A DNA stretch of 64,000 bases from Trebouxia sp. TZW2008 (Eukaryota; Chlorophyta; Trebouxiophyceae; Trebouxiales; Trebouxiaceae). Under the pieces are notes generated by a model. It was not told the origin of the DNA. It worked only from the letters and a program-made list of their open reading frames with translations, and ran no database searches. The position numbers and the translations under genes are program-made. Within the stretch, counting starts at the first letter, position 1. Each line of letters opens with the position of its first letter. This document shows positions 11,332 through 23,400 of the stretch, one piece after another. The DNA is taken from assembly GCA_002118135.1 (NCBI GenBank), contig BDIU01000143.1, positions 98,710 to 162,709 of the forward strand, read 5' to 3'.

Positions 11332-14300
11332 TCACTTATAGCCGCTGAGTCCACCCTGAAGGCCGTCCCAGTTGCTGTTCTGAGAGTGAGCCTGCATACA
11401 AAATAGCGGGCTTGAGTTGCACAACAAAAGTGCATTGAACATTAACTTTGACAAGGGATGTTCTATGCACCATCCTGCTGCCACAGCATCCTAACCACAG
11501 TTGTCCCAATGCGAGCAGCAATGGTTTCATACAGTCCTGATCCATGCTTGCACTATGAGTAGTGGTATCATTCTCAGCTGTGAGCCACAAACATCAGTAC
11601 TGAGCAAGATCTGCGCCAGCAGATGTTGCTTTGCTATCCAACAGCCTGAGCAATGTGCCAGCAAGTCTAATCAGTCAAGCGCCTGCAGTTACTAGACAGG
11701 GCAAATTAGGAGACTGTGCAGCACACATTATGTGCTTTCAAGCCCTTACTGACAAGAAGGCAATGAAGCACAGCTGCAACTGGTGGCATAGCTCTAGCAG
11801 ACAGCTGCATTTGCTGAGTGCAAGGCATTCCTACACCTCAACAACACCAAATTTAGGGCCCAAATTGTGTGCAATGCTGACATTGACCCCCTCGCAATCA
11901 GAATTCCTATGCTTGATCAATGCTTGAGGGGAAGAGATTAAGATCAGCTTTCAGCACAGCCCAGACACACAAGCATCAAATTGGTCAGCATAAGAACACC
12001 CAGCATTATAGGCCGCATTTGATGATTTCAGTAGCCTCTGCAAAGACAGTCAAAGGTACTGCTGCAAGGCTCACGGCAGCAGGCACAAAGCAACCATGCA
12101 TTTCGGTTTGAGTAGCAGAGATTGACCTGGGTCTGATAGGCAGGGAACTGCTGAGTCATATACAAGCTGTCAGACTGCAGGGAGTCCTGGCTCTTGAAGT
12201 CATAGTCTCTGGGCAAGCTGTAGCCATCCTGTGAGAAGCCTGAGAAGGACTGTGTGAAGGAAGAGCCAGGTGGCATCTGAGTCTGAGGCCCATCTTGGGA
12301 AGCTGGAGGCCCATTCAGACTTGCACCATTGACTGAAGCCTGAGAAGCCCTGGCGCCACTGCCCTCGCCCCTGCTGCGCTGTGGCCCTATGGGACCATGC
12401 TTGCCCTTAGGAACAGTCTCAGGGATGGCAAAGGGCTGTTGCGAGGGTGGCAGGGCATGACCCATGTGATTGGCTTGGGGATCATGTGGCTGTGGGGGGG
12501 CGGTTGGGGGTCTAGGTGGGTGCCCATTGGGGATCACGTTCTGCTGTCTGCGGGCAGATGGTTTCTTGCCGTTGCTGATTGCTGAGATGTCTGCTGAGAG
12601 GAGGGGAACGAAGCGGTTGGACTGACTGCCTCCCAAGCCAAACAGCCGGCTGTCAAAGGCCTGCATGGCATCAGAATGAGGTTACCACATGCATGTATGG
12701 GACAGCTGAGTTGAAAACAGCACCTGACACAGTCACAGGCATAGAGCTGCATCTTCTGTGAGCAAACAGAGACGGCGCAACAACCAGCAGTGCTCTTAAT
12801 AAGCAGCAGCTAGGCACCCTACAAAACTAACCGCAACGCTTTGTATGCCCTGCTCTTAACAAGCCTGACAAGCTGCTGCTGCAATGCCGCATGACATCCT
12901 AGACAGTTGTTTAGCGATGCTAACAATTGCAGGTATGGTAGGCTGTTTGTCTTCAGGGACAGCATGATGCCACATCTGATCATGAAATTGCATCAAACAT
13001 GCATGACGGGACTCACTCTTTTCGGCTTGGTGAGCTGCTGCATGGACTGCTTGAGGTTGCTGAGAGGCCCCTCTACCAAGCACTGGTTCTCCTTGAAGTG
13101 GTTTAGCAACACATTCCACAGAGGTTGCCTGGCCAGCACTTTGGGGTTGCCTAGGATGACCAGCCCATACTTGGCCCTGGTGAGTGCTACGTTCAGGCGC
13201 CTTGGGTCACTTAGAAATCCAATGCCCTGCATCAGGTTGCACTCGCTGTTGGTGCTACACCATGAGCATTGGCCACCAAAGCATCAGCAGCCAAAACAGC
13301 AATGTGACTGGGCGCCACTACCCATAGTGCTGACATCTGAGAAGCATACGGGGAGCAACAAATGAGATCAAGCCTCGCTTTTGATTTGGTGGGTCTCAAG
13401 CGCAGCTTGTGACAGGAATTGCTGCAGACCGCTGATCTTTGGAAGGTGTATTGCAACCAGAGCTTCACCTTAGCCATGAGGTGGGAAGTTGGCCACAAGC
13501 TCTCACTTTTATGCACAAAGCAAGTTCAGCACATATTGATGCCTAGGCGCAGTGACAACCTCACCTGGTGTTCATTGGACCTAACACAGGACAGGATGAT
13601 GTAGTCCTTCTCCCTGCCCTGAAAGGAATCCACACTAGCCACCTCAATCTCCGTGTACAGCTGCTGTCGCATGGTGCCATTGCGCAGCATGATCTGCAGC
13701 ACATGGGCTCGCTGCCCCTCATAGGGGGTGATCACCCCAATTTGGTCTGGCGTGGCGCCACCCTTCAGGAACTGTGTCACAATCTTTTCCACGTGTGTAG
13801 CCTCTGCAAAAGTACAGCTAAGCTGATGAGCCTGCTTTGTGTGCTGTGCAGTCACAAACAGGTGTTTTGCAATGTAGGAGCTAGAGTTAAGCTGCTGGGT
13901 ACACGGCGTGCAAGCCACAGTACCTGTAAACATGCACCAACTCAGTAGCAAAACCATATAAGTGCTCCTGAGTTGACAAAAGCCATCAGCCGCTGCTGCC
14001 TGCACTTTGAGCTTACAGCAGCAGCTGGTATAGCAGTTGCTCTGTAGGCAAAACCTTGCAGCATGCATGGCTGTGCACCACATATCTTGTGCTACATTTG
14101 ACTAGCAAAAGCATAACAGGCCTTATTGATGACTTAAACTGCATAGCCAGATGAAAGCTGTCGTACCTCCTCTGTTCAGGTAGGAGGTGCCAGTAACACT
14201 GATCTCCTCGTTGCCCAGCTGCACATGAAACAGCATGGGCTTGTCAGGCTGGGGCCATGGGAAGTTGAGGCCAGGCTGGATACGCTCTGCCATGGTGACA

Positions 14301-17300
14301 CCGTTCTGAAGGGTGCCCTCATAGAAACTGTTGCTGGGGAATTCTGACAGGGCTGGGTGCATGCGGTATTGAACCTGTACGGCAATGAAAGTGTGCATTG
14401 AGGGTGTTTGAATGCTGTGCACATGCTAAATGTAATACCTGAAGCTTGTGCGGACCTTGAGCAGACCGCATATCAAATGCATTACAAGCAGGACCCCTTG
14501 AACAACACAGTTGAATGCATCACTTGAGCATAGATGGCTTTTGCCTCTGACAGCTGGCAGCTGATTCCTTGACTTGACTCACTCATTCCCAGCAGACGTA
14601 GTCAAGCCACTGGTCCTGTGTGTTCATGCTATGATGTATGCTTAGCCCACAATGAAGGTGTCATTCTAGTGCAATATGTATACATCACAAAACCTATATA
14701 CTATATAACCTAAATATACGAGCTTTGATTTGCAACACTGCTGCATATTCTGTCTGTCAGTGTCCTGGTGTAAGGTCACCTGCAAGCGGTGTGGCTTGAT
14801 ACCCAGCAGCACTAGGCGCTCAAACAGGGACTGACACAGACCAGCTCGGGCAGCCTTCTTATTGATGATGACAGGCCCCAGCTGGCAGTGGTCCCCCACC
14901 AGCACAGCCTGCTTGGCCCCCAGCACCAAGGGTATCAGGGCCTCAGGCTCTGCTGCCTGAGTGGCCTCATCCACCAGCAACTGCAAACAGTGACAGATCC
15001 CGCAAGGGCTCAAACTTCCTGTGAGCTGTTTGGCGTGAACTTGCGGCGGAGCGTTTTGTAAAAGTAGCAAACTTTGCTGTGCAATTACCCAATATGTGCT
15101 CTGCAAGAGGGCTGTGCTCATACATAAGGTCTTTTGACAAGCATGGACCTGACATGGGTAGCAACAAACATACAAGTGCAATGCTGTACAGCAGCAACTG
15201 TCTGCAAGGAGCACAGGGAAAGCAGGGATGCAGCGCCAACAAGCATTTACATGGCACACAAGCTGCTGCACCAACCTTTCTGAATCTGAAGCTGGAGATG
15301 CGTGGGTCCCCAGCCCCAACACAGGTGCAGCAGACCACATCAGCTGCCTGCAAAATTTCACGCTCCGTGGCTTGCTTGAGAGCCTTGTATTTGCGCTCAT
15401 CCTGGCTGCTGAGCTCACCCTGCTCGTCTTTGAGTTGCTGCAGCTTGCGCAAGTCAGCCCTGTCTGGCATGTCCACATGCCTCACCTGCAAATGATGCAC
15501 GAAAGCAGTTCAAGCAAGAAACAGCAACACGAGTACAAGCTGTGAGCAAAAGTGGAGGTCAGCAGCAGGGTGCCCTCCACACATGACCCATGCACTGGAG
15601 GCTTGATGCCAATGATTTGATGTGAATAGCTCATGCAGATTGCGATGTGAAGGACATGTCCTGCCAGAATGTAAAATGGATGAGCAGGTAATGTAAGCTC
15701 AACAAAATGCCCAAAGCTGTAAATGACAGGTGAATGACATGTTTTTGCCCTGCCGTCACAACAACTATCTAGGCAAGTGGGTGAAAGCACATTTGACGAT
15801 GTGCTCATCATGTCTGTCTGGCTTTGCACAATTAGCAGCTTGCTAGTGAGGGCGCTACGCAGTAGAAGAACAAACCTGGTAGTGCAGGGTAAGATGCTCC
15901 ACATTGCTGCTGATAGCCTCCCTTGAGCGGGCAGCCACCCGCACCACCTTCAAGCCAGTTGCATCCAGCTTCTCTGCCAGGTGGTCCACAGCAACATTGG
16001 ATGGTGCAGCAACCAACACCTGCGCCAAATGACATGTCCCCTGATTTCGTGCGTTGTCACAGTCATGTCTTGCTAGGCAAGAATGAAGAATGTTTCAGTG
16101 CAACAGCATTCACCAGACAATGTTGAAGTCAACAAATTCTCAGCTTGGCTTGAACAACACAGCATGTCAGCTCACCAACAGCTGCTTTCAATCAGATAAC
16201 AGTGGCGCATTCAGGGTGATCAAATGGGTTTTCGTCTCTGGCAAAAGATCGAAGTGTTGGCGCATGCAGAACTGCTATGTAAAAGCGCTGGCACCACTGA
16301 TGCACAGATATGGTTCGCTCTTGTGATATGCAGAGCAAACAACAAGTGAAGACCCCATTCCAAATTATGATAAATGACCTGCTGCACGGCATGTGCTAGG
16401 TGACAAAGCAAACTTGCCTGGCCTTGGCCTTGCTTAGCCAGCTGATACACTAAGGTGGCACTGGTTACAGTCTTGCCTGTGCCAGGTGGGCCTTGTATCA
16501 GGCTCAACGGTGACTGAAGCACAGCCTTGACAGCGTTCACCTGCAGCCGACATGCAATCTGCGTTGTCAAGCATGCACAGCTGACGATATATGCTAATGG
16601 GTGTTCTGGATTGCAGGGGCATTCCAGATGCAACCGTGTGCTCATGTATGTATCAAGCTGTGCATGTCAGCAAGCTGCGCTGAGACATTATCAAGCACAG
16701 CAGTACAGCGCTGTCTGTGCAGCCATGGCACCAATCATGCACTTGCATGCAATGCATGGTGCAAGGCTGTGATGCACATCAGAACCTCAGTTGCAACTAG
16801 TTGAGACATGTGCAAGACAATCAGTGGTGCTTGTTTCTTAGGCAGGCACCAAAAGCTGTACCTGGGAGTGGTTGAGCTCAGGCAGGCCAGGTGCTGAGAA
16901 GCGCTTGGGCATGTGCACCCTGAGTGTTTGCTGCTCCACCTCATGGCCCAGCAGACGGTGGTACAAGTAGCCAGACACACTGGTCTCATCCACAGCAAAC
17001 ATCTTCATTGCCCGCTGCATGCGGTCAAAGGACGTGCTCTTCCATACATATTCTACAATGAAGCCTGCAGCACAGCATACAGAAGTCACAATCCTAGTAT
17101 TCTCGCCAACAATGCCAGTCAACATCTCAGATGCCTTGAGAATACACCTTTTCTTGATACAAGTTTGGTGCTGTTACTGCCTTGCATGCCTGCAGTGCTA
17201 TTACAAATTTGACACAGACTGCATGCGAAAGGCCTCCGTGTATTCGAAGCAGTTCAGCATGAATACCTGGTGCGCAACGTGGGAGGAAAGGATGTGGCAT

Positions 17301-20123
17301 GTGACGTTCAAAGCTCCTGCTGTAAGGTAAGTGCATGCAGTAGGTGTCGACAGGGCTGACCAGTGGTGGTGTCAATGGGCAGCTTGGAGCTGTCTCTGAG
17401 CTCCATGGTGACCTCCTCACTGGCCTCTTGCAGCTTGACAATGTGTCCTGTGGCCTCCCACTTGCCCTGCCGCCCATCGCCTACGCCCCAAGCCATACAA
17501 CATGTCACTTGACTGTGAACCCAATATAGACTTTCATCTATTGGCAAAGAGGTGTGCAAAATCAGACCTGTGGAAGGCATTGTGTGCATGAGCCGCAGAT
17601 GTTTCAGTGCAGATCAGCCACAAGGCCCTTTGTATGCTAGCAGACCCATAGCTGACTTGAACAAGCCTTCGGAAAGAATGAACATGAACACATGCTTTGC
17701 CAGGCTGCAGCATACAGCAAACCATGACAAAGTGTCAGTATGCAGAGATCGCGCAAACAGCTGTACTACCTGGGCAAGGGTGTCTGAGCTTTAGCTCATC
17801 ACCAGGCATGACTCTGAGCTCTGAGTCATCCTTGGAGAAGACAAAGTGAGCAATGCGCTTCTTGTTCAGAGCCACGTCCCATCTCACAGTTACATTTTCT
17901 CTCGCTTGCGCTTCCTTGAGGCTTTTGTCATAATCAGCTTCCAGCTTGATAAGGGGGCCAAACACATTCTGGTATACATAGGCATCATCATACCTGCAGT
18001 ACTACTTGAGTCAAGCTCAAAAGAACAGATACGTTACTGCAATCAAGGTTCTGATCTCTCCATCCTAGACAGTCCTGTGGTATGCTGAGCGCTCATGCAC
18101 TATGAATGAAGTTGGTCAGTCTGAAGCTCTAAATCAGCCACTTGCATGCTCAAGCAGACATAGGAACTTTTTGGCCTTGATACACGACTGGTGGGATCAG
18201 TCAGTAGCCATTGGCTTACAAGAGTGCTCACTGCAGCTTGTGGAGGGCTGTATAATGCCTTACTTGAGAGCAACATGGGCTGGTTCATCATCTTCTCCAG
18301 GCTTGTCAATGTCATCTACGGTGGCCTTGGGGTTGGCTTTCCAAGCCTCCTCTAGACGGTTGATCTGGGCAGGTGTGATGTGACGTGCCCTCAAGAGCTC
18401 AGCCTCTGTGGGTGGTACCACCAGCCAGTTCACAAAGGCTCGATCCTCTGCAGCAACATCCCGACGCCTTCCAACCAGTGTCTGTCATTGCTGCTTTGAA
18501 CAGTGACCTAGCTTATACATCTGAGGCAAGACAGCTTGAGATTGCAGTGTCATATGCAAGCAAAGCAAACACAATGTTTAGCAGATTTTGGCATGATACC
18601 AAACGATCACGCTATAAATGACAGAGTGAGCTGCTCAGGACAGTAGGAAATAGAACAGAGGGGATTCACCAATCAGAGGCAGCCAGCTACTGGTATCGAG
18701 ATTGAGATCCTTGATCCCAGGGGCATTTGCTGTGATGTCACGTGACAGCAGAACCACTGTGTGTTCTCCTTGCACACCCACATACCCTAACGCAAAGACA
18801 TTTCTGCTTGTACTGCTGTAGCACTCCAGCACAGTATCCCCAAGGGGACTGTCCTTGTGCAGCTGGACCTCCTTCAGCTTGGCCTTTACCTGCAACGCCA
18901 CAGCTAATGATATCAAGACAAATCATGTCTAAAACAGCAAGTACATTGACACCCATTGATTGACAAGTGTTGAGGAGGCTGCATCAGTGCATCACCCTTT
19001 GAAAGCCCCAATGTCGATTGCAAAGGCACAAGCGCATGTACTTTTGACACAATGCAAAAGCAACAACAGCAGTGCATACAGCTGACATTGATGGCATGCG
19101 GTGCAGTGAGCCATAATTCTGCAGCATGCATGCATAGCGTGAGGGAGGATCATTGAGTCGTCCAGGTGATGTCAATGTCGAATCACAAAGGGCATGTAAA
19201 TTAGCATGTTTGCGTACCAAATGAGTGATGATGCATGAAGCTGTCCCACTGATACGCCCATTGCAGAACCATTTGCCTGTAGCAAGACATTTGACCACAC
19301 AAGCAGGGTTATGTATACCACAGTACCTGAAAAAGTTCATGACAGCTGTTAGACACAGATTGTAGAAGCAATTACACTTGAGAGGACAAGCTAGATGCCC
19401 TTTGAGCAGCAACTCACGAGCAGGCCCATGCAGGCAGTGTGTGGGGAAGGTCTTTGCGATGTGCTTCATCTCCTTCTTCAAAATTGAGCTGCAAGACAAG
19501 GCAAGACAAGTTCTGAGGCATCATTCAGTCAGATGCAATGGGTGTGACACATTCTTACCTCACTGAAACCAGAGGTGATGCCACTCCTCTGACTCACAAG
19601 ATCATGACCGTCCAGTGCTGCTGTTGCCTGCAACACACGGGGGAGCCAAGCGTTGCATATGTGTCATCACACCAAAATTTCAAGACCAGAGTCTGCAGCA
19701 CATGATTCATAAGCAGATGTGTCAGGATTCCCACCAGTGCTGAGGCCTGTATAGCATCATTCCAAGCAGCTTGAGAGGCAGGATCCTGTACAAGAGCATA
19801 TTTTCAGGAAAATCCCCAGTTCAATATCGCTCTGAGGTGCTCATCTCGTCAGGCATGCAACGTGCTTGGTGATCAGTTCTTTGCCGCTGCTTTTGAAGTT
19901 TTCACCGCCAAGCACTGGCTTGCTGCTTCGTAGCACTTTGGTGTAAGATCAGCGACTTTTTGCAAACACTCACTTGCGTCAAGCCGGTGAAGTCTTGGAA
20001 GTCTGCGTATCCGTTGCCGTCTTGAGTCAAGTCTGAGAAGTTGTAGTTTGGCTGACTGTCGAGCTGTGAGTGCGAAAAGTTGAACCCGGTCGCCTGCGTG
20101 TGCGGACCGCTCGGGCCGGACAT
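11332..20123 (-). CDS. UPF1: UPF1, RNA helicase of nonsense-mediated decay
   Basis: ATP-driven 5'-to-3' RNA helicase that triggers decay of mRNAs with premature stops. The ATG is at 20123-20121. In order: an acidic/aromatic N-terminus; the Cys/His domain ([16 protein letters not shown], about 19330-19270); [17 protein letters not shown] (about 17960); [17 protein letters not shown] (about 17040); Walker A GPPGTGKT (about 16490); APSNVAVD (about 16010); the DEAT box ([14 protein letters not shown], about 14975); QYRMHP (about 14365); SFQGREKD (about 13625); [10 protein letters not shown] (about 13190). The tail (12666-12118) is rich in Pro, Gln and SQ pairs (FSQDG, KSQDS), like SMG1 target sites. 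I end the gene in a short last exon, 11379-11332 ([15 protein letters not shown], stop), which joins YQTQ in phase. Without that splice, translation would run to a stop at 12028. Several zinc ligands of the CH domain are missing (see findings). Confidence 0.96.
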
Positions 20124-20407
20124 CACTCGTTTCGAGCAGAGCTTTCTGACTTTATATTGACGCACGCTGATATACACAACACTTGCTTAGCAGCTCTTAG
20201 TTCTTCAGTCAACACGCTGACAATGTGGCGAGACTCAGAGTCAGCGAGACCAAGAAGGGCCGTTCCCAGTGAAAGCTTCTTGCAGGGCTCCTCAAGCGCC
20301 CTCGTGGCTTCGGTAACTAGGGTTTCGCGATGCCATGCGTTTGCGGAAATTCTTTTGGCAGCTCCGCTCGCGATCGCCGCCTGGTCGTTGCACATCGACA
20401 GGCAATC
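20124..20407. promoter_or_regulatory. Shared promoter region of UPF1 and eEF1B-gamma
   Basis: The two start codons face away from each other about 284 bases apart. The stretch is CpG-rich compared with the surrounding introns. No TATA box is obvious. A bidirectional promoter is inferred from the spacing. Confidence 0.45.
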
Positions 20408-23400
20408 ATGGCTACATACAAGCTTTGGTCACCTCCTGGCAACAAGAATGCCTACAAAGCTCTCATCGCAGCTCGGTACGTCGGTGCAAAGATCGATGTG
20501 CCGCCGATGGAGATGGGCAAAACCAACAAAACACCAGAATTTCTGAAGCTGAATCCCTTCGGAAAGGTATCTACGGCTAGAATCTGCGGAAACGAGCAGC
20601 AAGCAAGTGAGGTTCGGTTATGGCGAAGTATTGTTCTTGCGTAGGTGCCTACACTTGAGACTCCCCAGGGAGGTGTCTGGGAGAGCAATGCCATTGCTCG
20701 CTACCTGGCGCGGTTGGCAGACAAAGGACTATTCGGCAAGACAGCTATCGACGCGGTACCGTTGTCGGGTCACGATCACTCGCATATGTTCAAGTGGAGC
20801 AAAAGCTCAGTCATCAGTCTCGTTGCAGGCACATGTCGAGCAGTGGATTGACTTCTCGACTGTGGAGGTCGATGCACCCCTTTGTTCCTGGATATACCCA
20901 TTGAAATACCCAGGATACTTCCCTTACGATAAAAAGGCAAGACCAATGCAAATGCTCCATCCAACTGACGTGTGCATCAAGCTTGCAAAGCATGCTGTTG
21001 CAAAATTGAAATAGCAAGTGGAGCATGCACAGAGGAGCTGACATGTCCTATGCATGCTGCAGAAGGAAGAGGCAGCAATAGCATCTGTGCAAAAAGCGCT
21101 GAAGGTGTTGGATGGGTACCTTTTGGAGCACACTTTCCTTGTGGGCGAGTCAGTCACACTGGCTGACATCATTGCAACTTGCAACCTATATCTTGGCTTC
21201 ACCAAGGTGAGTCGTGCAGACCTGGTTGTTTGGCCCTGCGTCCACCAGCCTGCTACACTCAACACTGATCTTGGCCGTCGTCGCTCCTTTCAATCCAACC
21301 CAATTTGTCTGCACGCGTCATATCTACTGTGCCAATCAAGCACTGCATTGCCAAGACATTGTGAAACTGGTCAAAGAGAGGCAGGTTGGATCTGGGTTTT
21401 TGCAAATTGCATGCCGGGATGCAAAATGGCTGTGATTACAGGTGTTTGACCCTGAGTTCCGGAAGGACTTCCCCAATGTACAGAGGTGGTACAGCACGCT
21501 GGCACACTTCCCACACTTCAGCGCCGTCTTTGAGACCAAGGACCTAGCAACAGAGAGGATGAAGGGTACAGCATTACAGCTTCTGCAGTCCATCTTGCGC
21601 CATGCAAGCATGCTAGCTGGACATCTATGACAAGGATTGTCAAATTACACACCATCTGTGTGCTGCATGAGGCAATTGGGTCTGCCTGGCATTGACATGA
21701 ACGGCCTGGGCTGCTTTTGCACTAGCAGTGAACAGCAACACAATGTGAGAGACATGTTTTGTTTCCTGAGCACTGCAATTGCAGTCATAAGCTTGTGCGC
21801 TCAGTCATATGCAAGTGACAGGTATTCAACAAGCATACCTTGGCCTGCCAGCTGATGTGTACAACTGTGTGCAGCACCAAGTCCTCAGCAGCAGCAGTCG
21901 CAGCAGCAGCAGCAGCAAGCTCCAAAGCAGCAACAAGCTCCAAAGCAGCAGCAACAGCAGAAACCTAAGGAGCCAAAGGAGCAGGCGCAGAAGCCAGCAC
22001 AGCAACCTGCGGTACGAAACATTCTGATCATTCCTGTCCTTCTGTTGACAGTCTGCAAAATTCATCTCAGCAGAAAAGCTGTGTTGGTTGGTGAGCAGTA
22101 TCAGATCATGTACTGCTCAGCGTTTGCACTGTATTTGGCGCTGCTGTGTGCTGTGTCCTGGTTGTTTTAATTGCCTCAAAACAGCTTTCATAGCTCTACC
22201 AGGAACCCTTGCATAATTAATTTTTGCCTGCTGCAGTGTTGTAACCATAGGGAGCAGTGCTTAGGAAGCTGGCAAAGGCTGAAACATATTCTGGCAGAAA
22301 AATCCATACCACGCTTGCACCACAGTCCCTCTTGACTATGTGCTAACCAACGTCTTTGTGACTCAGCTGTTGCGCAAGTGCAGGCTGATGGCGAGGAGCC
22401 AGCAAAACCCGCTCCAAAGCCCAAGAACCCCTTGGACCTGTTGCCCCCCAGCACCATGATCCTGGACTCCTGGAAGCGCCTCTACTCCAACACCCCCGCC
22501 TCCCAGTTCAAGCAGGTCTGCATAAATGGCCTGTGGAACGGTGCAGACATCCCCAACAGTCCAACACAAGAGGTGAGCTGCAGATGTTGCCCTGCATTGC
22601 TTTGCTGTTGGCTGAGCATGACCCAGGGCAATGCGCTAGCAAGGTCTTCAGTGCATCAAGAAGAGCTTGGCCCAGGTGTCTCATTCGTCCTCATAAGGAC
22701 ACCTCAGCTGAACATTGCACCTGGCTTGAGAGATGAACACTAGCGTTCAGATCATCCCTGCAAGTAAATATGCATCGGCGAACAATGCTGACTGGCAGGG
22801 CTGCATGTTTCTGCCTGGCATATGGAGCTGTTCAGCATTGCCCACCAGTGCAGCAAGTGAAAGCAGTGGACAATGTGGCTTCATAAAGCTCATGAGTCAG
22901 ACCAGGTGTTTGTCTTAGACTGTGCTGCATCTGGCAGCAGAGGCATGCGGGACAGTCCTCACAAATGCCCACAGCGGCTTCTGCTGTCATTGGCTGCAGT
23001 CAGCAGCTGGTGTGCATAGTGAGGTTTCCTGCATTGCTCGTGTTTTGGCATTGCTGTGCCTGTCACAACTGCTACTTGATGCCATTTGTTGATGCTGAAA
23101 TGATTGCTCTGTTGAGACTAAGCAGCCATATCAGCATTGACAAATGGCATCGAGAAGCAGAGCGGCACAACAAGCACCTTTGACGAAATACTCCTGCTCT
23201 GCTCAGGCTTGTATCAAAACAGTGGTCCGAGACAGTTGCTCCAGTACGTACCTAGCTGGGCCTGCTGAGCCTGTGCAGCACACGTTCAGAATGAAATGAA
23301 TAAATGAATGAATGAATGCATAAAAACAGTGCAGACATAATATAGCACCCCAAAGGTTGTCACCCAGGCTGCGCTATGTGCAAAGCTCTGCCCACTATCC

